DNA of 64,000 nt from Cydia pomonella (Eukaryota; Arthropoda; Insecta; Lepidoptera; Tortricidae): positions 9,052,001 through 9,116,000 of the forward strand of contig NC_084721.1 in the NCBI RefSeq assembly GCF_033807575.1, in the 5' to 3' direction. Both the position numbers and the translations under genes were made by a program. The notes beneath the pieces are model-generated. The model saw nothing but the letters and a program-made list of their open reading frames with translations. It had not been told where the DNA came from and did not search any database. Within the stretch, counting starts at the first letter, position 1. The number at the start of each line of letters is the position of its first letter. Of the stretch, positions 23,894 to 35,027 are shown piece by piece.

Positions 23894-24282
23894 ACCAGCG
23901 ATACCCATCGAGATTGAAAAATACTACCTATAGATAATGAATTATGAGCAAGTTTGCGGTACTTATTTTGTATATTTTAGGCATGAGTAACATCTTAAAA
24001 CTAAGTATAACATGAAATTTAGAGCAATCTTCATAAATCATCTAATGAGCAATATTGTGAATTTATACATCTAGATTGTTTTAGTGCAATAGGTAATTAG
24101 TCACATGTGATAGTAATAATTGTCTATAACTACTATACAAACGGATTGTCCGTGTTGTTGATACAAAATACTGTCAAAAGTAAAACAATATAAAATAAAA
24201 TATGACAAGGAAAACACATTTGGGAACTTTCTTTCCCACTATACAATTAATAACATTACTTGCGTAGAACGCCATTGTTTAA

Positions 24283-24401
24283 CCTTTTGACCGCCAAAGA
24301 CGTCATATGACGCGCGCGGCTACAGCCCAATATCAACCTTCATGCGTACCGACAAGGTTCACGATTACGCGCCGCCTACGATACGCGTGGCGTTCAAAAG
24401 A
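24283..24401. mobile_element. TTAA-flanked MITE, second copy
   Basis: CCTTTTGACCGCC at one end, GGCGTTCAAAAGA at the other, with TTAA on both flanks. Same family as 18876-19056. Confidence 0.65.
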
Positions 24402-24689
24402 TTAAAGTTGAACATAAATATGCACTGACAATATATACCCAGCCACTAGTAAACCTTTATCGCAATGGTTAGGTATACAAATGTTTCGCTAAATGTTATC
24501 CTGGTGCTCTGTTGCTTCGTATGCAACCGGGACAACGTTAAAATAAATAGTTAACGCCATGCCTTGTTGTTGCTTTGCTTGTCAATAAGGGCGTTTTCCT
24601 GTTACAACTTTATGTAAATATCACCTTATTGACAAAGGATAAAATTCCCCTATATCAGCCACCTAAGCGTTGTTTAACTTAACAGTAAA

Positions 24690-24845
24690 TATAACGTTTT
24701 TAGATAAGCGAGCAGCCCACCGCCCGAAGCAAAGTTGGGTCGATTATATTGCCAAAGTGGCTGGACCCGCAAAGCAAAGGACGGGACACACTGGAAAGAG
24801 CTGGAAGAGGCCTTTGCCCGACACGGCCGACACTGGGTATCTTAA
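24690..24845 (+). mobile_element. RTE-type LINE C-terminal remnant
   Basis: Two frames joined by a small indel read HRPKQSWVDYIAKVAGPA and then WKELEEAFARHGRHWVS before a stop, the C-terminus of common moth LINE polyproteins. Broken and 5'-truncated. Confidence 0.65.
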
Positions 24846-25628
24846 TATATAAAATAAAATGTATAAATTATATAATATGAGAAATAAAGGCTATATATTA
24901 TATAATTATTTGTGTCTCCTTGGATTTAACGGGCCTATAAATCCCAGTCTTTTGATAGGCTTGTGTGGGGATATAGATCCAACACGTACCCCGTTGGAGA
25001 GCTTTAATGTCATGTAGAACGCCTGCTGGAACCCGTTCACAGGCGCAACAATAGACACTCGTGAACCGGTCGCACCAGGCATTGGGACTATTGTAGAAAA
25101 AGAGAACAGTAGGACGGTCGACAGATTGAAGATTGGGTGGAAAATGAAACTGCGTTATTGCAAAGACATCCGGGCACCTGACATACTCGTATTATTATTA
25201 TAACGATTTCGTGTTGACATTGTTGAGAAGGAATATGACTTCAATGCTTTACTATTGAGAAATTTTAACCGCTATCAAATCATTTAATCAGTCGGTTTTT
25301 ATTGCATTATTGGCGATTTTCCTGTGGGGTTCTTAACAGTTCCACAACTCGAACGACCTTGTATAATTATGATTTTCAAGGAATGTAGGACACAAAATAA
25401 AATTGAAGATTAGTACAGTCAGGAATTCAATTATGGAAAGATCCTCACAGTTTTTATATTACATTTTGCGTATGAAATAACTTATACTTTGGTGTAAAAA
25501 ATATCTATGAATTATTTGGTTCCCTGTGGGTTTTGGCAACAGTTCATTTCACAATTTTTGTAGGTGGCTGATATTAGGGGCCACGTATCAGGGCAGATTA
25601 TCCTATTATTAAGGTGTAAGCACGCGCA

Positions 25629-25748
25629 TTATGTGACTGCGGCCGGAAAAACGTCCCACTTTGTCGCTTGCCATAACTGCCATAAGGACGAGATTTGCTT
25701 GAATCTAGGCAAGCGACAAAGTGGAAAGTTTTACCGGACGCGGCCACA
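25629..25748. mobile_element. Hairpin MITE
   Basis: The arms TGCGGCCGGAAAAACGTCCC plus ACTTTGTCGCTTGCC and their complement (GGCAAGCGACAAAGT ... GGACGCGGCCACA) enclose about 35 bp. Confidence 0.6.
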
Positions 25749-25876
25749 TATATATATAATATCTAAATTTCATTGCACTTGTTTCGTAAATTACCCACTT
25801 CTCTGTAAATAGTGTACTTATCCTATTAATACAGAAATTGAGAATCAACGATGACAACTTACGAATTACAATCTGT

Positions 25877-28800
25877 TCACGTTTCAGAGTACAATCTATT
25901 GTCGTAGATATCGGGGCTGGTAAGCGGCGTGAGCAGGTAGCACCATAAGACGAAGCCCAAGAGGAAGTTGAAGATGATCGTGATTCGTTGTAGAGGAGGG
26001 AACTGACCGATCTCGCCGAAGTTGGGGAAGCCCATGTGGTTGCAGAACATGTGTGCCACTAGTGGAGCCATGAAATGTCCTGAAAACAAAAAATAAATAA
26101 AACCCAGGTAGGTAAAAGTGCAAAGAAGTTGGACAGGTGGCATAAGTACCTACTTATACTGTCTAAGGATGTCGTCCTGTTCAATTTCTGGGTCGAATGT
26201 GTATTTGCATCTCACATTTTGCTCGATGAGAGAGTGAAACGCAATGCACATTGGACAAAGACATTGGACGGGTGGAATACATTTTATAGAGGGGAAATGC
26301 GTTCCGCATACCACCCAAGCGCGGGGGCGGGCCGCAACGTGGAATACCATCCTAAGCTAACTTTGCACAGACTTGAATAAAACAAAGTGAGAGTATGCCT
26401 TTACAAGCGTGATAATTTAGACTTTTGACATTACTGATGACATCGCCACACTTTGTTATTAAATATAGCTCAGTCTGACCTTAACATACAGTTTAGATAT
26501 ATTTTCAAACGAAGAAACATTGATTTCAAAAATTCCATTTGGTTATAAGTATTAACTCACAGTCTATTGTAAGAAGGATTTGTTTTCCTATAACTATTTT
26601 ATAAACTACGAACTTACCAGTTCTTACAAATAGGTATGCAGAATATGCCCCGAACAAACTTGTGTACATGAACTGGAAAGCTGGAGAAAAAGAAAATCCA
26701 AATTATGTTTCATATTAAGCACTTCCTAAGTCGTGCTTGCGAGATGCATGCGTTTCTAAGTGCGTGTAAGGCAGTGGGCAGACAAACAAAGTTACACCGA
26801 AAAGGTTCTTTTTTACCTTATAGAAACCAGTTTACAAAAAAATACGACAGTACCAGAGTTCCTTATAATTTTTGAAACTAATGATTTAATGCGGGCTGCA
26901 CACACTCGTCGAGGGCCTCGGCGCCGCTCCGATCCAATCGGAGAAGCGCGAGACGAGACTAGGAAGAGCGAGACGAGAAAAGAGTCTCTCCACGAGTGTG
27001 TACAGCCCGCATAAAAGTTTTCTGGGCTATAACCGCGAAAATCACTCTAATTACGTCTTAGTAAGAGTAAAAGTTTTCGTGGTAGGCCTTTTGGCCCCTG
27101 CATTGGATTATCTGTTCCGTATGCAGCTTTAAGCCTCTCGGCTATTAAAGGCGCGAACCATGTAACAGTTTTTTTAAATATCTATTCATTAACCTCTTTT
27201 CTGTGGACGTAAGGATCCTGACCGAATTTTGAATATTTCAAGAACGATTTTTGCTGCTCTAAGCAGCACATTCGAAGTTTGGACTCACGATTTTTGACCA
27301 GTAACTTTATTATTAAAAAAACATAAACATTAAAATTTGTTGTTGTCTAATAACTGTTGCCAGACACTCAGGACAATCCCTTGGCATTTGATCATTGTCA
27401 TCACAGATTAGTATTAAATGCATATGAGGAAACAATCCAATTTAACAAACCTGACCTAATTTTACTGTTACATCAAATAAGTATTTATTTAGAGAGAAAT
27501 TATACAAGTACACTAAATGTATCTGGTAAAGTTTTTCGTCAGAAATGGTATAGAAAGAATACTTACTTGAGATCATTAGTGCGGTTTTAAACTCAAACCC
27601 GGCCTTCAGCTGCTCAAACATGTGGTGGAAGTGAGCTGAAATTTATTATTCAAATGTAAACAATTTACTTGATTGCATCATTAGCATAACAATACAACAG
27701 TTGGATTTACTAGTAAAGTTTCAAATACTAATAATAATGACCGAATCTACTATTCCGAATATTTCTTTTGCAGTCAGGATAGGTACAGCAGGCACATGCA
27801 GGTTTTATGGAACTTCTGTACAAAGTTTAATGTAGTTTTGATTGCTTCTGGGTATAATTATAAGTGGACTTAAAAATTGCTAATGTTTGTTTCACGTCCT
27901 GGCCGATTTCTTATATGTAGTTTTGTGCGTATTGTTTTACTTTATATTTTTTATGATATAATAAACAAATAATAATTTTCGAACCCGGGACCATCAGCTT
28001 TATAGGCCACTAGCCCAGATAGGTTATCACTAAAAATATAAATACAAAAGAAAAAAAGTAAATAATTTTGCTAACAGAATTCATTGACACAAATATTTTA
28101 TAGTGATAAAATAATTATTTTTTTATCAGTTCATGCAATAACTAGATAGATTAGGCATAAAGCCTCACACCAAGACTTTTTAACACATTTACTGCCAGAC
28201 AAAAAACGGCGCACTACCCCAGAAACCGGTGGTCTATAGCTGCATACAAAACAACCCACCCAGCGGGTTGTCCGGCATCTGAACAAAGTTCACGAGCGCC
28301 CACCAGGTGGGTTCCCGGCAGTGAATATGTTAAATCAAATAAACCTACATCATTTACAGCCATGAAAGAACTCATAAAATATGTGGCAAAAGTTAAGAGT
28401 AAGCTTAAAAGCTCACACTTCAGCTAGAAATCAATGATATAAAATTAAATGCAGCAATTAGGTTAACTACAACACACAGGTAACATGAGAAACAACTTTT
28501 GTATTTTAATCTGCGTATGACCCACATAATGATGTAAAGCTACAAGTTGGAACCCAGCTGGCGACTGCAGACGACACGTCGCCGCGTCACAACTGGTTGG
28601 TTGTATTTGCATGAAATACCTTTTAAACTCAGTGACATGACGCAGTTCCAGTAGGCCGCAGATCAGTAGTGCTGCTGACGTCATGAAACACTTGGAACCA
28701 ACTAGATACGGCGGTGCTGTAGCTTGATAACACAGCAACATGATGCGGCGACGCATTGTCGTCTGCAGACACTACGTCACCGGGTTCCAATTTGTACATT

Positions 28801-30141
28801 AAAAGTTGCACATTAGGTAGACCTGGTTCTTTTTTATACTCATTGGTTCCTGGTTCCTGGTGGATGGAGGACAGGGTAATGGACATCCACCAACCCGCTG
28901 GGTGGAAAGTGCAAAGAAGGCTTGCCAGGCTAGATCTCACAGGTGCCTATTATTAGGAAGGTGGAAAATCGTGCAGAATGGAAAGCCTTGGTGCACAAAA
29001 TAACGATCTCATGTGGTTGTGGCTCTCAGTCATGAGGAAACAAGGAAGAAGGTGCTTAAATGCAAAAGGAACTTAGCACAAAAAGCTTGTATGTGTAGTT
29101 AGTTTCGGGCAGTTCTCAACGCCATTTGAAATAATGTTGTAGATATAATGTAAACCAGAACTCACCAACACCAAAAAGCAATGGCCCTGTGAAAACTGCT
29201 GTCAAAGGGTCCAAGCATTGTAGTAATAGTGGCATCATGCAGGCCCGGAAGACCCACTCTTCGCTGAGCGGTGCCATGAAGTGGTTCCTCACCCAAACCC
29301 AGTCTTGCCAACTGGATACCCAGTACACAGGTTCTAAAAGTACAAATTAAAGATCATTTTTATTTTTATGGTTTAGATTGTATTTTAAATATAATTATCA
29401 AACAATGCTGCAATACTTTACTATTTCCTTATAAAATATGTAGTAACAAATTATTGTGATCTTACTACTAACTAAATAGACCTCATCACTACACCTTATG
29501 AAATAAAGTCCCCGCCGTCTGTCTGTATGTTTACTATGAACTCAAAAACTACTGAACGGATTTTCATGCAGCTTTCACCTACCAACTGAGTGATTCTTTT
29601 GAAATTGGTCTACCCGCACGAAGCCAGAGCGGGTCACTAGTAGTACCCTATTAATAACATTACCATCAAGGTATCTTAGGAAATAATTGCTCATGTCAAT
29701 ATTTACCTGCATATAGTTTCCAAATGCCTGATAAAAACTGCATAGTCAGAGGTCCCAAAAATAAAATAGCTGTTAGAAGTAAAGGCAAGATAGAGGCACT
29801 GATAAGCCCTGAAGTACGAAGCCCTAAGTGGTCGTATACGTCCCCGCGCCTTGTAGTGTCGTCAGTGAAAAAATATTGAGTGAAGAAAGGGGCCAGAAGC
29901 ATCATGCATGATACACTGAAAAACCTTCGTTTTATCGTCGAAGGATGGTCTCTGAAAGAAGAATAAACTCATATAAAGAACCTTTCATTAATGCATATGT
30001 CAAATATACCGAGGTGGTCTCTTACCTGCTCAATTTGGTCTTCCAAACGTATAAACTTGCGACATATGAGAACGTTAGAAAAATGCAAGCCAGCACCGAA
30101 AACATACATGAATTTTGTTCCAAAAATTCAATTGAAGACAT
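25877..30141 (-). CDS. RCE1: CAAX prenyl protease 2 (RCE1), 6 exons
   Basis: Exons in transcript order: 30026-30141, 29707-29951, 29166-29333, 27567-27635, 26618-26680 and 25877-26079. Phases agree and give 287 codons plus TGA (human RCE1 is 329, with a longer N-terminus). RCE1 is the ER-membrane glutamate-type intramembrane protease that removes the last three residues from farnesylated or geranylgeranylated CAAX proteins such as Ras and Rho. The family residues are all present: EExxxR at E145-E146-WVF-R150, the FxxH motif with H178 (AHFHH), and H230 and N234 in AHMFCNHMG. RDHPSTIKRRF in exon 2 and PLLLTAILFLGPL are strongly conserved. Several hydrophobic segments fit a multipass protein, the first at about residues 12-33. 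Introns hold MITEs. The gene is head-to-head with FBXO11. Confidence 0.93.
26286..26360 (+). repeat. Fragment related to the retroposon inserted at 35158
   Basis: GGGGAAATGCGTTCCGCATACCACCC followed by GCGGGGGCGGG closely resembles 35178-35215. It is a short 3'-end relic in intron 5 of RCE1. Confidence 0.5.
26889..27012. mobile_element. Hairpin MITE (ATGCGGGCTG...CAGCCCGCAT)
   Basis: ATGCGGGCTGCACACACTCG at the left pairs with CGAGTGTGTACAGCCCGCAT at the right. The centre contains repeated GAGACGAGA words. It lies in intron 4 of RCE1. Confidence 0.7.
28184..28329. mobile_element. TTAA-flanked MITE (CACATTTACTGCC ends)
   Basis: CACATTTACTGCCAG and its near complement CCGGCAGTGAATATG are each bordered by TTAA, as for piggyBac-type elements. 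It lies in intron 3 of RCE1. Confidence 0.65.
29475..29640 (+). repeat. Helitron-like or similar interspersed repeat fragment
   Basis: The words AAAGTCCCCGCCGTCTGTCTG, ACTACTGAACGGATTTTCATG and a 3' end GAAGCCAGAGCGGGTCACTAG belong to a widespread lepidopteran non-autonomous repeat. The 3' CTAG is compatible with a Helitron, but I cannot show hairpin and target site. In intron 2 of RCE1. Confidence 0.45.
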
Positions 30142-30850
30142 GGTAACGGTTTATTGAATAATTTTTTATTCAGTGTAAATATAAATGTGATAAAAATAGC
30201 AAGAAAAGAAAAGGAAAACCTGTAAAAGATGTTCTGAACTGTCTGTGTTGATTTTTCAACTTGTTTTTTTTTTATTTGACAGTTGGGAGTACCCCTGCCG
30301 TGAACTTCAAAAATTGAAATACTTGCATCTCGATCTCTTTCACTTCAATAGAGAGCGACAGAGGTAAAAAAATGATGGTGCATTCACGAAATTTGTGGTA
30401 ACCTCCTGGAATATATCAAGTCAGTCAGTGAATCAGTCGTGAAAATATTTGCTAAGTGTTTTATGGAAATTACTTTTCAGTATATACGTATTAGGTTTGG
30501 TATGACGCTATTTTCTAAAAATAAAATCGTTTATTTTGAACGCATAGTTAAAAAATAACAAATCTTTATTATTGTCAATACAATGAAGATGGCGCTAGTG
30601 TCATCGCCGCCATCTTTAAATCCGCCATATTTTGCTCAGAGCATAGTCGAGTTGCCCGTAGCTCGTCTCGGGTAGAGCTGATTTTTAGTATAATTCATTT
30701 AAATAATGATTTTTATGAGTTAACAGTTATAAATTTAGTATCAGTGATTAGTGTTTAGTTTGTAAATCTTAAATACTTTCGTTTAGCAGTCACTGATGTG
30801 GTGTAATCTCTATTTCCCGTTTCGTTTTACCAATCTAATCTAAACAGAAA
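30142..30850. promoter_or_regulatory. Presumed bidirectional promoter of RCE1 and FBXO11, with YY1/Pho-like sites
   Basis: About 0.7 kb separates the RCE1 start codon from the first FBXO11 exon. Between 30588 and 30635 there are three GCCAT-core sites: AAGATGGCGC, GCCGCCATCTT and TCCGCCATATT, the recognition core of YY1/Pleiohomeotic, which often lies near start sites of housekeeping promoters. No TATA box is evident. The function is inferred. Confidence 0.45.
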
Positions 30851-31024
30851 ATGGCCGACGGTGTTGGTGCGGGTGTCTCCTTTGTTTAGTGCTGAATTCT
30901 AGTGAAAATAAGTATTAAAAGGAATAATGCCTAGTGCCTCGTTTTCCTCTTCGCGTTCTTACGTTCGCAGATCGCGAAGAAAAGGCGGACATCGAATACC
31001 ATTTGCCTTCTAGGACACAATCGA
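30851..31024 (+). other. FBXO11: Candidate 5' untranslated first exon of FBXO11
   Basis: A strong donor (TCGA|gtaagtaa) at 31025 follows a GC-richer stretch downstream of the presumed promoter. Two short upstream frames lie here: ATG at 30851 (12 codons, MADGVGAGVSFV) and ATG at 30928 (28 codons), both closed before the donor. The frame that would join the F-box exon is open for about 35 codons but has no ATG after its last stop, so translation probably starts in the next exon. The exon start is unknown. Confidence 0.45.
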
Positions 31025-31797
31025 GTAAGTAATCCGGGTCGGCCGATGTCGCCCCAATCCGTATGAACGGGTCATTATCGACATTTTCACAAATGAGCTA
31101 GGTTTCATTTCATTGTAAAAACTATTGGTACTCAAGTGTTAATATTTTGCCACGACGATACCAAACAATTTCTGCTAGCGCAAGTCAGTTTTCCATATTT
31201 TGCAATTGTGCGAAAATCTCTCACGATGTCTCGCTGAAAATATTTAAATCGTTGGTCATTGTTCCCGTCTGTTGATTGGCATGCTAATTCTTAAGTTTCA
31301 ATGTATGAATGTCCGTCGATGATATTGAATAGCGCATTTCAGTGACATTTTGCGCAATATGAGTATTGATTTGGTAGTCGAAAACTTATTTTGCACACAT
31401 GATGAAACAGCTGTTTTCTAAAACGAGCCTAAATTGGACAAATTATGGAGCTACATTTTTCTGTTTGCATACTAAACGAAAACATACAAAGCCGTTTTGG
31501 TTAATTTGAAATTGTGTATTCTGCCATCTAGATATACTTTTTTTATTTACACAATTACATATTGTATTTTCTTTGACCCAAGTGATAAGATACCGCAAAT
31601 AGCGATAAGTATGTTTATATCCGCGAGTTTATATAGTTTTTATGTGTCAATGAAACCATTAATAAAGTGTATAAAATAGGAAAGCTGTAGAATTGTTACC
31701 ATTTTGGAAATTCTTGATATCTCATAACCAAAGGATTGATATTGGCCCCCATAGATACAAGTATAAATAGGTAGCTGATTTTAAGCTAGATTACCTG

Positions 31798-32875
31798 GGC
31801 CCGATTTTATAAAGTTACAAGTTACAGGTTACAAGAGTACAGGCTACATGCCCTGTAATGCACTGTGAACGGCTACAGGTGTTTTATAAATACACACGGA
31901 TAATTACAGTTGTAAAGAACCATGGTCAATCTCGATTACAAGTGACATCTACAAATGTGAAGGACATCACTGTTTAAAAAAAAAAGTTTTTCATAGATAC
32001 TTTTGTTGTTTGTTGTTAGTTTTCAATTATTAATGAAAAAATGGCCAGAAATGAAGGTAAAATCGAGTGGTTAAGAGCGGTGTTCGATGCCAAATATACA
32101 CTTTTCGGGCCGTTTTCAGGTAAAGGACGATAGATTTAATGAAATATATACCTAATAAGTAAATAAGTACTGTTTTACAATCGAGGTTCATGGGCTATTA
32201 CATAAAAATATATCCTTTCGGTAGCAGCTCAAAGATACGCTTTGTATCGAAAATTATGAATAGTACACTTTACCATAATGTGTGCACTATACTTATTCGA
32301 ATAAACGCTTTTTACTCTACTCTAAATAAAGAGACGAATGCTATTAAATCAACGGAACCAACCCTTTTCCTAGTATATAAAATAAAACGAGTCATTAATA
32401 CAACCAATATCAAACATATTGTCACTTTATTTACTATATATTTCAGATACTTTAACAAAAACTGATAAGGTGCATGTAAAAGTATATATTATATAAGACT
32501 CGGAAGAATCTCTCAGAAGAAAAATCATTTTAATTAATAGTAGAAATTCGAGCGAGAGAGTGGATCACTGAGAGTACTGAGACACTACTCACACTACTAA
32601 TAGCTGCTGTTACAGGATTCAAGACCTATGTCAGTTTCTGTTACAAATGTACCAACCTACACTTGTAATTTACAATATTTTTATAAAACGCTTGTTTTTA
32701 TTATGAGTTTAAAACTATTAAACTCCCATATTTTCGTCTATGGTTGAGCTACAGGTACTTGTACCTGTAACCTGTAAAATTGTAACACAGTAGTTTTATA
32801 AAACGCAAATTGTAAAAAACGGAGCAAGTGTTGCCAGTAAACGCCTGTAAACTTGTAACTTTATAAAATTGGGCC
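31798..32875 (+). mobile_element. Harbinger-like transposon relic
   Basis: The ends GGCCCGATTTTATAAAGTTA and TAACTTTATAAAATTGGGCC are inverted repeats about 30 bp long. A 3-bp CTG at 31795-31797 and 32876-32878 fits the 3-bp duplication of PIF/Harbinger. An ATG at 32041 opens MARNEGKIEWLRAVFDAKYT then LFGPFSG before a gtaaag donor, like the start of Myb/SANT-type accessory proteins of these elements. No DDE nuclease is present. It lies in FBXO11 intron 1. Confidence 0.65.
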
Positions 32876-33333
32876 CTGATGAAATAGAAAAATAGTATAT
32901 TAAGATTTAAAATTTAAAATAATCTATTAAATATGAAATTAGAAATATTCAAGGTGCATTAGATTGAGGTAGGTCAGTTTGGGTGGTGTTATTTTTTTTA
33001 CAAGTGGTCCATAACAGGCTGCATTTTAGATTATTTTTAAAGCAGAGATGCTTTTCATATAGATTTTCGTACATTGACCCGCCTGTTGCTATCTATATTG
33101 TACGCACTTAATTTTTCTTTTTTTCCTTTATAGGCTTTTAGTCCTCACAAATTTTAGCAAGGTGGATTCTGCCAATGTCAAGGTGTGGGCTTTTGACTTT
33201 TGAGGAAAGAATGTTCAGTTTAAATTTATTTTGTAGATGGATAGGCTGGGAACCTACAACAAATAAATATTATGGACATCACAGACAAACACATGACATG
33301 ACATGCTTAATTAAATTGCTGTCAAGTTCTGAC

Positions 33334-34183
33334 TAGGGAATGCAATCCCGATCTCGCGAGATCTCGTGTAATTTTTCGGGATCAATCCCGACGCATAATA
33401 TGACGGGATCCCGTTCGGGATTGACGGGATTGGGCGGCAGTCGTCAGCGATGCTACACACGTATTATATCGTAAAGAACCGAACTAAGCAGAGATTAATA
33501 TGGCAGTATTAAACGAAGATGACTTGCCTCTTTCAATGATTGCAGAAGATTTGAATTTACGTGCTACTGCTGTACAAACTAATATGTCACTTAAAGAGGA
33601 ATTAGAACAAACTCTGCGAGCATCTAAAAGTCCCTTTACACGTGTATCCACGAGCTTAGACAGATTAGAGTCAAAAAGGAAATGGATTTATTTGACTGTG
33701 GAGGAACAAGGGGGAGATTTTTGCAGTTTGCATATAATTGCTTCGACACGCTATTGCCAACCAGGAGAGGGCATTCTCAGCAGCTGAGTACATTGCAATG
33801 GATGTAAGATGCCGTTTAGCAGATAACACTCTTAATACCCTTTGCTTTTTAAGAAGTCACTTTCAAAATCACCTCTAATACTCTCTAATTCCTTATTGTT
33901 TTGATTCTTATTTCAGTTATACTTATTGTTTTGATTACCTGTGTTAATTTCCATGGAAAACTGATGATGATTTAGTTAATAATATTAAAGAATAAAGGTT
34001 TTTGTTTTCTGTCTATTAATATATTATTTTAATTAACGTCACCATCACAAACATGCCGTTATTATCGTTTTAATTCAATCTAATTTAACTTTTTTTTAAT
34101 CTACTTCTGGATCCCGCGGGATTGATATTTCTAATCCCGCGGGATCTCGAATTTGCAATCCCGAGTCGGCATTGCATTCACTA
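33334..34183 (+). mobile_element. hAT-family transposon relic with transposase dimerisation domain
   Basis: A perfect 8-bp duplication, GTTCTGAC, flanks the element (33326-33333 and 34184-34191). The ends are TAGGGAATGCAAT and ATTGCATTCACTA. An ATG at 33500 opens about 90 codons, and a second frame at 33769-33879 reads AFSAAEYIAMDVRCRLADNT then LNTLCFLRSHF, the C-terminal hAT dimerisation motif, so at least one frameshift separates the halves. The nuclease domain is missing. Both ends carry many GGGAT/ATCCC and CGGGATT words, likely subterminal binding sites. Confidence 0.8.
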
Positions 34184-34685
34184 GTTCTGACATTGTCAAC
34201 TGGCATCATTGGCGGGACAGTAATATAATTGTGTGTGCAATAGAGAATGTCTCTGCCCATTGCTATTCAATGATGAAAATATTTCTAAAGTACAGCATAA
34301 ACTATATAGCGAAACTCAAGGAACCTCTTCAAGATATCTTTTTAGCCATTTAACTTTAACCCTTTAAGTTAAAGGGTTAAAGAGGTGTTCCCCGTTGGAT
34401 ATATGGCCATTACATATGATTTTTATGATTCATATGTACCATCTCTGCAGTACAGTTCCATAAGTCTTGTAAAATAAGTACTAAAGTGGAACTGTGTCAC
34501 TTTGTTATGTTTAAAAATTAAAAAAATAAACTAAATGACATTATTTTCAAAATTGCTTTCTTGGGGTGAGATATGAGGATATCATATATCATTTGTGGTA
34601 CATTGTACAAAAAAAAAACTTTCAGATTGTATCTAGAGGAGCCAAAACTTAGTATGTTGTCAAAAATTGGCTGAAATGTAATGAT

Positions 34686-35027
34686 GTCTCGGACTCTCTA
34701 GAACACAAAATAACTAGTGTAATATTTTGCCTATATCCCTTTAGTCTACATCGCAAACGGTCTAGAACACAAAATGACTACAATTATTTATTTTAGACCT
34801 TTATTTATCTACGTATCGTCGATTTACCTTTACGTTAGCGATGTCGACGGAGTCCCGCTAGGGCTCCTATTTCTGTGCGGTTTGGCCTTCGGCCATTAAA
34901 AGATAACTAACTAACCTAACCTACCTATAAGTGGTCATTTTGTGTTCTAGACCGTTTGCGATGTAGACTAAAAGGGATATAGGTAAAATATTACACTAGT
35001 AATTTTGCGTTCTAGACGGTCCGAGAC
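34686..35027. mobile_element. Foldback element with ~95-bp inverted arms
   Basis: 34686-34783 and 34934-35027 are near-perfect reverse complements, including CTAGAACACAAAAT, GTAATATTTTGCC and TAGTCTACATCGCAAACGGT. The loop is about 150 bp. No target duplication is clear. It abuts the start of the LINE remnant to its right. Confidence 0.7.

Larger units (their letters stand above)
15364..25876. other. Gene-free spacer between convergent KCTD3 and RCE1 genes
   Basis: No conserved coding frame was found here on either strand. Besides the elements listed separately, it holds a degenerate tract of GGAAANTTTTCC-like words (about 15435-15625), a GGCGGCGTTAGGCG repeat fragment (16655-16740), a family with GTGCAACAAG/CCCGAGCAAGCGAATGATTCTA words (19915-20040, again at 53878-54240) and a twice-repeated AGGTTCTGCCATCTTGTGG segment (21785-21960). 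The rest is unannotated AT-rich DNA. Confidence 0.7.
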
